Source of the DNA: Alphaproteobacteria bacterium
GTDB lineage: Bacteria > Pseudomonadota > Alphaproteobacteria > WRAU01 > Hepatincolaceae
Assembly: GCA_031256515.1 (NCBI GenBank)
Contig: JAIRQL010000065.1
Location: 1-33,140, forward strand
Reading direction: 5' to 3'
DNA length: 33,140 nt
Below the pieces are notes generated by a model that saw only the letters and a list, made by a program, of their open reading frames with translations, was not told the origin of the DNA and searched no databases. Shown here piece by piece: positions 26,934 through 33,140 of this stretch; the stretch's first letter is position 1; the number at the start of each line of letters is the position of its first letter. The position numbers and the translations under genes were made by a program.

Positions 26934-28094
26934 TTACAAATTTTTATTTTCATGAAGCATATAGCTAAGAGTAATAAAAGAAGCTAATATGAATCCTCCG
27001 CCAATAATAACCCAAGCCACAGAGGGATTAAAGGCGGAATAAGAAAATCCTACAATTAAAGGACCTATAGTTTGTCCTAATGTTCCTGCCGATTGTGATA
27101 GTCCTAAAATAAAACCTCTTTGAGAATTTGAGCCATACATAGATATAGTAGAATTTAAATTAGGATACAATATTCCAATTCCTGTAGCAATAAATACTAA
27201 AATTACTCCTAAAACTGGTAGCGATGGATGAAATAATACTGCAAAAATAGCAAAAGCAGAGATTTGAAAGCCAATTAAAATTGCTTTACCACCTTGAATA
27301 TATCTTGGTGATACTATTTGCACTACTGCTGCTACTAAAGCAAAAACTGTGCCAATTATCCCCAAGTGAAAAGGTGATAAGTTAAATCTTTCTACCGACC
27401 AAGTAGTTAAAAAAACATTGATAGAGGAAAAAGAAAACCACATTAACACAGAAAGATATATTAAAAACATCATATTTCTATTGTTATAAATTAAAAACAA
27501 AGTTCTTTTTACTTTAGTTTTTAAGTTAAAATGCCCTCTATAATTTTTTGGCAAGGTTTCTTTAAAAAATATAGCTACTAAAACACCAGCTGAAATTGTG
27601 GCAATGGCTGCCATGTTAAAAACTAAATGTAGATTAGCAGTTTCAACATCGTTGCCAGCTAAAAATCCGCCAACAGTAGGGCCCATTACAAAACCAAGTC
27701 CGGTTGCTGCTCCAATAATTCCCATATATTTAGCACGATTTTTTGTAGAAGATAAGTCTGATGTTGCAGCCAGTGCCACAGAAATATTTCCAGTAAAAAT
27801 TCCAGCTAAAGCTCTTGAAATTAAGGCTTCGGTAAAAGTGGTAGCATTGGCAAGCAAATGATAAGAAAATCCAATTGCTAATAAGCAAACTAACATAATG
27901 TATTTTCTACCAAATCTATCACTTAATGCTCCTAAAACTGGCGAAGTTATTAATTGAAAAAAAGCAAAAATTGCTGTAAGAATTCCTAAATGAAAAGCAG
28001 TAATTTGAAATTTCAAAGCAAAAATAGGCAATAACGGTAAAATTATGCCAAAGCCGATGGAATCAATAAAAACAATTAAAAATAACCAAAACAT
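26934..28094 (-). CDS. MFS transporter, Tet/TCR-like (paralogue 2)
   Basis: A 386-residue twelve-helix protein, the same length as its neighbour at 25354-26514 and alignable with it from end to end. The N-terminus is FIDSIGFGIILPLLPIF, motif A is GALSDRFGRKYIML, helix 4 has RALAGIFTGNISVALA, and helix 5 LGFVMGPTVGGFLAG. These match the tetracycline-efflux subfamily of drug:H+ antiporters, whose substrates in symbionts are mostly unknown. It has its own promoter with a leader of about 65 bases and ends eight bases before the rpmE -35 box. Confidence 0.87.
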   Translation of the reverse strand: MFWLFLIVFIDSIGFGIILPLLPIFALKFQITAFHLGILTAIFAFFQLITSPVLGALSDRFGRKYIMLVCLLAIGFSYHLLANATTFTEALISRALAGIFTGNISVALAATSDLSSTKNRAKYMGIIGAATGLGFVMGPTVGGFLAGNDVETANLHLVFNMAAIATISAGVLVAIFFKETLPKNYRGHFNLKTKVKRTLFLIYNNRNMMFLIYLSVLMWFSFSSINVFLTTWSVERFNLSPFHLGIIGTVFALVAAVVQIVSPRYIQGGKAILIGFQISAFAIFAVLFHPSLPVLGVILVFIATGIGILYPNLNSTISMYGSNSQRGFILGLSQSAGTLGQTIGPLIVGFSYSAFNPSVAWVIIGGGFILASFITLSYMLHENKNL

Positions 28095-28164
28095 TTGCTT
28101 ACCACCGTTTAAAGGATTTAGATAGAATCAAGATGTTCTCCTAGTAGATTCTTAATGTTTTACT

Positions 28165-28193
28165 ATTATATTCTATGGATATAAGCAATACAA
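28165..28193 (-). promoter_or_regulatory. Promoter of the second Tet-like transporter gene
   Basis: On the minus strand TTGTAT (28188-28193), exactly 17 bases, then TATAAT (28165-28170). The transcript would carry a leader of about 65 bases in which AGAATC and GATTCT can pair; I see no known riboswitch. Confidence 0.7.
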
Positions 28194-28224
28194 CTTATTA
28201 ATAAAATAAAATAGTTTCTTTAAA

Positions 28225-28437
28225 TTAGTTTATTGTCTCATACTTTGGTTTTTTTCTTAAATTTTCTTTGTTAGTGTTTAAATAAGTTTCTATTCTATCT
28301 TTTTTGTTTTCTACTATTAGCTCTGATTTTGGCAAGCAAGAATCATCAGTAGGTGTATACTTACTATCAATATTATAATAATTAGATATAGCAATACAGT
28401 TAAATAAACTCACAGCTAATAAGTGAAAAATTCTCAT
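28225..28437 (-). CDS. Small putative exported protein, unknown
   Basis: Seventy residues. The first ~20 (MRIFHLLAVSLFNCIAIS) form a signal-peptide-like hydrophobic stretch; the Cys at 14 is not in a proper lipobox. The rest is charged and polar, with many Lys, Glu and Asn, and no fold I recognise. Its ATG overlaps the stop of the preceding IMPase-like gene as ATGA, which supports coupled translation and a real gene. No homologue comes to mind, so it may be lineage-specific. Confidence 0.5.
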   Translation of the reverse strand: MRIFHLLAVSLFNCIAISNYYNIDSKYTPTDDSCLPKSELIVENKKDRIETYLNTNKENLRKKPKYETIN

Positions 28438-29165
28438 CTAATTTCTTTATTTGATAATTTTATAATATGTTTTTCTTTTTTATTTTCAAGGATATCATAC
28501 TCAATATCAAAGAGAAATCCAGCTTCGCTAGCAATTAATAAACTTGGCGATAGATCATAAATAGGAGATTTCTCAGCATAAAAACAGTTATTAATTTTAG
28601 AAGCAGCAAAATAGCAAATATCTAAAGCCTTACAATTGCTTATATAAGGATTACCAACAAAGTTTTTACTATCTTTAAGATACTCTAAATCGGTAGCCGT
28701 AGTATGATAACTAGTATCTTTCAATTTATTTTCACTAATACGAATTCTTTTATTATTACAATAAGCTCCATTACCTTTTTCGGCATAGAAGATTTCATTA
28801 GTAATTGGATTAAAGATTACAGAAGCAAAAATTTGCGAATCTCTTTCTAAAGCCACACTAATACAAAAGTTAGGAATTCCTTTAGAAAAGTTTTTCATGC
28901 CAACAATCCCGCTAATAATAAAGAAGTTTGATTCATCTTTATTACTAGCAATTTCCAAATTCTTGAAAACAGCACTATAAGTTTCTTTAAATTTTTTTAA
29001 ATCATCGTATATAAGTCTTTGCGCTCTAACATTAGAAGTTAAAGCAAAATTTAAAGCTGCTGTAGGATTATTCAATAAAAAATTAATCTCATTAAAGTCT
29101 CTAATAATACTATTGGTTACTTTATTAATCGCAATAGTCATTAGATTGATTAAAGGAGTTTTCAT
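28434..29165 (-). CDS. Inositol monophosphatase/SuhB-family protein lacking core metal-binding aspartates
   Basis: The 243-residue chain keeps the fold signatures of the IMPase family: IPNFCISVALERD near 97, FNPITNEIFYAEKGNGAYCNNKRI near 118-141 and the late YDLSPSLLIASEAG at 203-216, with Asp204 retained. The central motif, normally IIDPLDGTxNF, reads IISGIVGMKNF at 83-93: both metal-binding Asp positions are Ser85 and Val88. The preceding Glu-rich motif is also weak. The frame is intact and the gene sits in an operon (start flush with the efp stop, end overlapping the small exported protein), so this looks like a maintained pseudoenzyme rather than decay. E. coli SuhB has a non-enzymatic role with Nus factors, a possible reason for retention. 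Confidence 0.8.
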   Translation of the reverse strand: MKTPLINLMTIAINKVTNSIIRDFNEINFLLNNPTAALNFALTSNVRAQRLIYDDLKKFKETYSAVFKNLEIASNKDESNFFIISGIVGMKNFSKGIPNFCISVALERDSQIFASVIFNPITNEIFYAEKGNGAYCNNKRIRISENKLKDTSYHTTATDLEYLKDSKNFVGNPYISNCKALDICYFAASKINNCFYAEKSPIYDLSPSLLIASEAGFLFDIEYDILENKKEKHIIKLSNKEIR

Positions 29166-29735
29166 TTAGTCTTTCGCTCTTTCTACATATTCTATAGTTT
29201 CAGTATTTACCACAATTCTTGTACCAACTTCAATATGTGGAGGCACCATAATTCTAACACCATTATCTAACATAGCAGGTTTATAAGAACTAGAAGCTGT
29301 CTGTCCTTTAATTACCGCTTCAGTTTCCACGACCTCAGCAATAGTATGAGGTGGTAAAATAATCCCAATAGCTTTTTCTTCGTAAAACTCTATAGTTAAA
29401 ACAATTCCCTCTTTAATAAAAGGAAGTTGTTCTTCGGCAATTTCTCCAGTAGCCAAAGGGATTTGTTCAAAAGTTTCATTATCCATAAACATATACAAAT
29501 CACCATCAATGTAAGAAAAAGTACATTCCTTCTGCTCTAAAACAACCCTTTCTACAGACTCATCAGAACGGAATCTTTCATTAAGTTTATTACCCGAGAT
29601 TACATCCTTAAGCTCAACCTGAGCATAAGCTCCACCTTTACCAGGTTTAACATGTTGAGTTTTAACCGCCTTATAAAGTTTATCATTATGTAAGATTATC
29701 ATGCCAGGTCTTATGGCATTTCCATTTATTTTCAT
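29166..29735 (-). CDS. efp: Elongation factor P
   Basis: EF-P relieves ribosomes stalled on polyproline. The 189-residue, three-domain protein has MKINGNAIRPGMII at the N-terminus and the loop KPGKGGAYAQVEL at 30-42, whose tip Lys33 corresponds to the residue modified by EpmA-type enzymes. Domain II-III motifs include FSYIDGDLYMFMDNETFEQI and ETGEIVGQTA-like VIKGQTASSSYKPAMLDNG. The C-terminal region is complete. TAAATG joins it to the IMPase-like gene with no gap, so they form one operon. A structured repeat region lies upstream. Confidence 0.96.
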   Translation of the reverse strand: MKINGNAIRPGMIILHNDKLYKAVKTQHVKPGKGGAYAQVELKDVISGNKLNERFRSDESVERVVLEQKECTFSYIDGDLYMFMDNETFEQIPLATGEIAEEQLPFIKEGIVLTIEFYEEKAIGIILPPHTIAEVVETEAVIKGQTASSSYKPAMLDNGVRIMVPPHIEVGTRIVVNTETIEYVERAKD

Positions 29736-29761
29736 CTTTCCTCTCTAGTAAAATAGAATAT

Positions 29762-29881
29762 TATGAGTTTTTATGTTGTCGCTAGGCTTCTCATGTATGT
29801 TAAATACATTACAGAGCTTTACTCCTAGTAAAATTCTCATACTATTCAATTTCAATTATTTAAAATTAATATCTTGGATTT
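29762..29881. repeat. Structured repeat, unit 1, upstream of efp
   Basis: Order of elements: GTCG (29778), core CATGTATGTTAAATACATTA (29792-29811), tail TAAAATTCTCATACTATT (29829-29846) and end TCTTGGATTT (29872-29881). The unit folds on itself: TATGAG with CTCATA (29762-29767 / 29836-29841), CTAGG with CCTAG (29782-29786 / 29824-29828), and ATGTAT with ATACAT (29793-29798 / 29804-29809), roughly concentric. Confidence 0.65.
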
Positions 29882-29888
29882 CTATTTA

Positions 29889-30047
29889 GTCGTTTTACTA
29901 CCCATGTATGTTTAATACACTTTGCTGTAAATCTTCTTAATATAAACCGCAGAATTTAAGCTATGCGAAGCATTAATCTCGGTTATAGCTCAGCTTTGCT
30001 GAGATAAAATCTCAAACTATTAACTTTTATTTTTAAGTCTTGGATTT
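29889..30047. repeat. Structured repeat, unit 2, upstream of efp
   Basis: The same order as unit 1: GTCG (29889), core CATGTATGTTTAATACACT (29903-29921) at the identical 14-base offset, tail TAAAATCTCAAACTATT (30005-30021) and end TCTTGGATTT (30038-30047). It carries about 65 extra bases between core and tail, with a perfect hairpin CTCAGC-TTT-GCTGAG (29989-30003) and an AGCTAT/ATAGCT pair. The rest of the 358-base gap 29736-30093 holds no gene or tRNA that I can see. Confidence 0.65.
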
Positions 30048-30093
30048 TATACAAAATTCAAGATGTTTAATTTTTATTAAATTTAAAAATTCT

Positions 30094-30537
30094 TTAGTTT
30101 ATTATTAAACACTCAAATATATTTTCTGTAAAGTTAAATATTTTACTACCTTGATTTTCAGCAAGTAATATAATATTATCAATATCTTGATTCTTTAAAG
30201 TTGTAAAAATAAATTTAAAATTATTCTCTAAAGCAAACAATAAGTAAGCTAGCGAATCTTTAACATCTAAGAGAATCAAATGTTGTTCTTTATTATAATA
30301 ATCAATAGTTTTTTTAAGTAAGACCATTCCGAGATTTTCAAGCAGTAAATAATCAATAACTATAAGATTTTTTTTATTACTCTCTTGATAACTTTTTTTC
30401 CTAAAGCTCTCTTGCTTAGTTTCTTTTCTATAATTATTTTGGCTAGCAGTAATTTCAACATTGATTTTTTCCGTATTGTTATTACACAGTGCTTTTATTA
30501 AATCTTCTTGGTTATTAATATATAAAATCTTTTTCAT
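30094..30537 (-). CDS. Unrecognised 147-residue protein
   Basis: I do not recognise this protein. The N-terminus has an ILYINN strand, followed by a polar Lys/Glu/Asn/Ser linker (about 28-55). The C-terminal half alternates hydrophobic strands and helices: LIVIDYLLLENLGMVLLKKT near 57, LILLDVKDSLAYLLFALEN near 86, and FKFIFTTL near 107. That alpha/beta order is reminiscent of STAS or receiver-like domains, but diagnostic residues are not visible. It lacks a signal peptide. It lies between the gap terminator and the repeat region before efp, on the same strand. The start ATG has no strong SD. It is probably a genuine gene because the frame is long and protein-like. Confidence 0.55.
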   Translation of the reverse strand: MKKILYINNQEDLIKALCNNNTEKINVEITASQNNYRKETKQESFRKKSYQESNKKNLIVIDYLLLENLGMVLLKKTIDYYNKEQHLILLDVKDSLAYLLFALENNFKFIFTTLKNQDIDNIILLAENQGSKIFNFTENIFECLIIN

Positions 30538-30585
30538 AATAATTAAAAAGTTTTACTTTTTATAATTATACTTCTTTAATAAAAA

Positions 30586-30623
30586 TCAAGCTCATGAGAG
30601 AAACATTTATCCCATGAGCTTGA
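30586..30623 (-). terminator. Intrinsic terminator of gap
   Basis: Arms of 14 bases (30586-30599 / 30610-30623, TCAAGCTCATG core) pair with one mismatch and are followed on the minus strand by a T-rich run (ATTTTTATT). It lies just after the gap stop codon. Confidence 0.88.
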
Positions 30624-30646
30624 AACTTTTTAGTATAACCTAAAAA

Positions 30647-31660
30647 TTACTTACCAGCTTTCATTAAAGCTACAGCAGTATCAGACATTCTGTTAGAGAA
30701 TCCCCATTCATTATCATACCAAGAAATAACTCTTACGAAGTCGCCTTCTGTAACATTAGTTTCGCTTAAGTCTACAATAGAGCTTAATGGGTTATGATTA
30801 AAATCATGAGAAACTAAAGGAGCAGCTTCAACACCTAAAATTCCTTTAAGCTCACCTTTAGAAGCCTCAGTAAGAATTTTATTAACTTCTTCTGCAGTTG
30901 TAGGTTTAGCAGAAATAAATTTAAAATCTACTAAAGAAACATTTGGAGTTGGAACTCTTACAGAAGAACCATTTAATTTTCCTTTTAATTCTGGTAATAC
31001 TAAACCAACAGCTTTAGCAGCACCAGTAGTTGTAGGAATCATAGAAAGAGCAGCAGCTCTAGCTCTTCTTAAATCTTTATGATAAGTATCAAGAGTTGGT
31101 TGATCACCGGTATAAGAATGTATAGTAGTACAGAATCCTTTAACAACTCCTAAACTTTTATGTAAAGCATGAACCACAGGAGCTAAGCAATTTGTGGTAC
31201 AAGAAGCATTAGAGATAATTTCGTGGCTTGCTGTTAATTTACCATGATTTACACCATATACTACAGTTAAATCAGAATCATTAGCTGGAGCTGAAATGAT
31301 AACTTTTTTTGCACCAGCAGCGATATGAGCAGCAGCTTTATCACGAGCGGTAAAAATACCAGTACATTCATAAACCACATCTACATTTAATTTACCCCAA
31401 GGTAAATTTTTTGGGTCTCTTTCAGCGGTTACCACAATTTCTTTTCCATTTACTAAAAAAGTATTTTCATCTTTAACAGATACATCAGCATTTAAAATGC
31501 CATGAACACTATCATATTTTAATAAATGAGCATTAGTTGCTGCAGATCCTAAGTCGTTTACAGCCACAACTTCAATATCACTGCGTTTATTTTCTATAAG
31601 GGCTCTAAGGGTTAATCTTCCGATTCTACCGAAACCGTTAATAGCTACACGAATAGTCAT
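30647..31660 (-). CDS. gap: Glyceraldehyde-3-phosphate dehydrogenase, type I
   Basis: GAPDH converts glyceraldehyde 3-phosphate to 1,3-bisphosphoglycerate. The 337-residue enzyme has [14 protein letters not shown] at residues 7-20 for NAD binding, NDL near 35-37, and the catalytic [12 protein letters not shown] with Cys154. [13 protein letters not shown] near 315 is the usual C-terminal motif. The Asp after the second strand suggests NAD rather than NADP. AAGGAGAG precedes the ATG. The gene is alone, with its own promoter and terminator; no pgk or tkt follows, unlike many alphaproteobacteria. With pfkA it suggests a working part of glycolysis or gluconeogenesis. Confidence 0.97.
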   Translation of the reverse strand: MTIRVAINGFGRIGRLTLRALIENKRSDIEVVAVNDLGSAATNAHLLKYDSVHGILNADVSVKDENTFLVNGKEIVVTAERDPKNLPWGKLNVDVVYECTGIFTARDKAAAHIAAGAKKVIISAPANDSDLTVVYGVNHGKLTASHEIISNASCTTNCLAPVVHALHKSLGVVKGFCTTIHSYTGDQPTLDTYHKDLRRARAAALSMIPTTTGAAKAVGLVLPELKGKLNGSSVRVPTPNVSLVDFKFISAKPTTAEEVNKILTEASKGELKGILGVEAAPLVSHDFNHNPLSSIVDLSETNVTEGDFVRVISWYDNEWGFSNRMSDTAVALMKAGK

Positions 31661-31720
31661 AGTTTCTCTCCTTGTATTTTAATAATATGTTTACTATAAT
31701 TTATCTATAAACATTTTTGT

Positions 31721-31729
31721 ATTATAACA
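31721..31729 (-). promoter_or_regulatory. Extended -10 promoter of gap
   Basis: TGTTATAAT on the minus strand, the same extended -10 box seen before msbA and the CtpA-like gene, lies about 60 bases before the gap start codon. Confidence 0.6.
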
Positions 31730-31796
31730 CAAATCACAATAAATAGAAAACTTATTTAAAAAGTTTAGGCAATGAAAATAAAAAAGAGAAGAGTTT

Positions 31797-32048
31797 GTGA
31801 AAGACCAGTTAGAAAACAACTTAAAAACTCTTGATTTATTAAATTCTGAGTTAGAAGACATCAAAAATTATTTATTACAAAATAGTTTGTCTAAGAGTAG
31901 TGCTTCAAGTCAAGAAATAGTTTCTCTGCAAGAAGAAAACATGATTCTTAAACAACAAAACCTAAACTATAAAAAATTCCTTAGTACTATTTTAGAAAGC
32001 CTTGACAGTATAACAACCACCATTGAGGAGTTAAAAAACAATGAATAG
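31797..32048 (+). CDS. Small coiled-coil protein (DUF4164-like) upstream of zapA
   Basis: Eighty-three residues, nearly all helical, with heptad-like leucines through residues 5-80 (NLKTLDLLNSELEDI, LQEENMILKQQNL). It resembles the small coiled-coil proteins commonly found immediately before zapA in alphaproteobacteria. Start is GTG at 31797 with AGAAGAG three to four bases before it. Its stop overlaps the zapA start (ATGAATAG). The function is unknown; context suggests a division-related or ZapA-associated role. Confidence 0.7.
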   Translation: MKDQLENNLKTLDLLNSELEDIKNYLLQNSLSKSSASSQEIVSLQEENMILKQQNLNYKKFLSTILESLDSITTTIEELKNNE

Positions 32049-32361
32049 TGTTGATGTAACCATCAATGGCAAGCTCTATAAAATTGGTTGTTTAGAAGAA
32101 ACAGTTGAAGACATTAAAAAGTATGCAGCTGAGCTAGATGGTAGAATTCATAGTCTTAAGCTAGAAAACCCTACATCTTTTATGAGTCTATCCCAAGAAA
32201 CTTTATTTTTATTTGAGGCATTATCTTTAATTTCAGAATTAAAAGAAGTTAAAGAATCTAAAAACCAAGATTATAATCTTGAAATTGCTGAGCTAAATAA
32301 TAAAATAAAAAAATTATCACAAACAATTGACTCATTACAAAAAGTTGTGAAAAATTTTTAA
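32041..32361 (+). CDS. zapA: Cell division protein ZapA
   Basis: ZapA crosslinks and stabilises FtsZ filaments at the division ring. The 106-residue protein begins with VDVTINGKLYKIGC, the family's N-terminal strand pattern, followed by the TVEDIKKYAAELDGRI region and a long C-terminal coiled coil (about 60-104). It overlaps the preceding coiled-coil gene by eight bases and is followed by 6S RNA and the cyclo-ligase gene, a widespread proteobacterial arrangement that strengthens the call. Confidence 0.9.
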   Translation: MNSVDVTINGKLYKIGCLEETVEDIKKYAAELDGRIHSLKLENPTSFMSLSQETLFLFEALSLISELKEVKESKNQDYNLEIAELNNKIKKLSQTIDSLQKVVKNF

Positions 32362-32374
32362 TTTGGTATATACT
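32345..32374 (+). promoter_or_regulatory. Promoter of 6S RNA
   Basis: TTGTGA (32345-32350), 18 bases, TATACT (32369-32374). A start seven bases on falls at 32381, the first base of the RNA's closing stem. The -35 overlaps the end of zapA. Confidence 0.65.
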
Positions 32375-32380
32375 TAATTA

Positions 32381-32530
32381 GAGACTGGGGGATACGTTAG
32401 ATATTATTTCTTAGGACCACAAATTGCATTTTAATAGGGCTGTCTCTGTTATTCTCTTGGGAATATTATATGGCTTACCTTTTTTTAAAAAAGGTCTATT
32501 AGAATGGTATTGATACGGTTTTCTGGTCTC
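32381..32530 (+). ncRNA. ssrS: 6S RNA
   Basis: 6S RNA mimics an open promoter and binds RNA polymerase holoenzyme. It is called from position, between zapA and the cyclo-ligase gene, and from structure: the first bases GAGACTGGGGGATACGT pair with the last ones ACGGTTTTCTGGTCTC in a long closing stem (with G:U pairs and one bulged A), leaving a large central bubble and an apical region containing further hairpins. Length about 150 bases fits alphaproteobacterial forms. The exact ends are estimated from the stem and the upstream promoter. Confidence 0.82.
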
Positions 32531-32546
32531 GCTATTGTGTAGTTTT

Positions 32547-33119
32547 ATGAATAAAAAAATTCTCTTAGAATCTATCTTAAAAAAAAGAAAATCTCTTGAA
32601 AATAAATTCATAGTAGAAAATTCTCAAAAAATATTTCAACAGTACCAAAAATCTCAAAGTTATTTTAATATTCCACCAAATTCGGTGGTTGCTTGTTATT
32701 GGGCAATTAATAATGAAGTAGATACTACAAGCATTATAAATTATATTATCAATAATAATGGTAAAGTATTACTACCAAGCATTGTAAAAGATTCCAAAAT
32801 TTTAGAATTTAGGGAGTATGAGGGAAATCTTACTCAAGGGAAATTTAATATTAAAGAATCTTCTAGTCATAAGGTTTTTCTACCGGATATAATTTTAGCA
32901 CCACTGGTAGCTTTTGATGAATTGGGAAATCGTCTAGGTTATGGTGGTGGCTACTATGATGCTACCTTAAGATACTATGAATCTATTGAAAAATCGGTTT
33001 TATATATAGGATTGGCTTATGATTTTCAAGAAGTTGCTAAAATAGATACTCATAGTTTTGATGTAAAACTACATGGAGTTATTACCAATAAGTATTACAA
33101 ATATTTTGACAGAGTATAA
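32547..33119 (+). CDS. ygfA: 5-formyltetrahydrofolate cyclo-ligase
   Basis: This ATP-dependent enzyme returns 5-formyl-THF to 5,10-methenyl-THF. The sequence, 190 residues from the ATG, contains the hallmark LGYGGGYYDATL near residue 132 and the conserved LLPSIV and LAPLVAFDELGNR motifs. A TTG twelve bases upstream is possible, but the ATG gives the normal start MNKKILLESILKKRKS with the conserved basic patch. It directly follows 6S RNA and is likely read through from the same promoter, as in other proteobacteria. It is the last complete gene in the window. Confidence 0.93.
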   Translation: MNKKILLESILKKRKSLENKFIVENSQKIFQQYQKSQSYFNIPPNSVVACYWAINNEVDTTSIINYIINNNGKVLLPSIVKDSKILEFREYEGNLTQGKFNIKESSSHKVFLPDIILAPLVAFDELGNRLGYGGGYYDATLRYYESIEKSVLYIGLAYDFQEVAKIDTHSFDVKLHGVITNKYYKYFDRV

Positions 33120-33140
33120 TTGACAATAGTAAAATATTAT

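Noticed and set aside
28095-28164. A riboswitch in the leader of the second Tet-like transporter
   Set aside because: Only one weak AGAATC/GATTCT pairing is seen; no known riboswitch core is recognisable.

Overview
The window comes from an AT-rich, Gram-negative alphaproteobacterium with a reduced, probably host-associated lifestyle. No single gene fixes the genus. The alphaproteobacterial assignment rests on the DUF1013/TrcR regulator, the coiled-coil gene + zapA + 6S RNA + 5-formyltetrahydrofolate cyclo-ligase order at the right end, and an 1092-residue GltD/PyrK-like flavoprotein of an alphaproteobacterial type. Base composition and short gaps suggest a Rickettsiales- or Holosporales-like endosymbiont. 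However, it keeps phosphofructokinase and GAPDH, which classical Rickettsiales lack, and it has a full lipid A/Kdo gene set.

Layout, left to right. 1-2.9 kb: 3' part of tgt, then a membrane-anchored HtrA/DegP protease on the minus strand. 3.0-6.3 kb: the large FeS flavoprotein. 6.3-12.3 kb: a tightly packed, overlapping plus-strand lipid A/LPS operon (msbA, DUF374 acyltransferase, waaA, lpxK, lpxL), closed by a perfect bidirectional terminator shared with fabI. 13.2-18.2 kb: an acidic protein with a type I secretion-like tail, pdxH, a CtpA-type protease, an MFS transporter and an outer-membrane beta-barrel protein. 18.3-19.7 kb: pfkA (minus) and rpsU (plus). 19.8-28.1 kb, all minus strand: a split single-chain Type ISP-like restriction-modification gene lying flush against trcR, then two paralogous Tet-type MFS transporters flanking rpmE. 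28.2-31.7 kb, minus strand: a small exported protein, a catalytically degenerate inositol monophosphatase homologue, efp, a repeat-bearing 358-base gap, an unrecognised protein and gap. 31.8-33.1 kb: coiled-coil gene, zapA, 6S RNA, cyclo-ligase.

The most notable discovery is at 24241-24248. A run of eight G (minus strand) interrupts what would otherwise be one 1661-residue nuclease-helicase-methyltransferase. Nine (or six) G would restore a continuous frame straight into the helicase. This looks like a phase-variable, currently OFF, Type ISP-like R-M enzyme. A -1 frameshift or polymerase slippage could also fuse the two parts, so expression of full-length enzyme from the 8-G template is not excluded. 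Other points worth follow-up: a ~77-residue lysine-rich insertion inside the MsbA nucleotide-binding domain, loss of both core metal-binding aspartates in the IMPase homologue, a two-unit structured repeat upstream of efp, and a small acidic putative type I secretion substrate.
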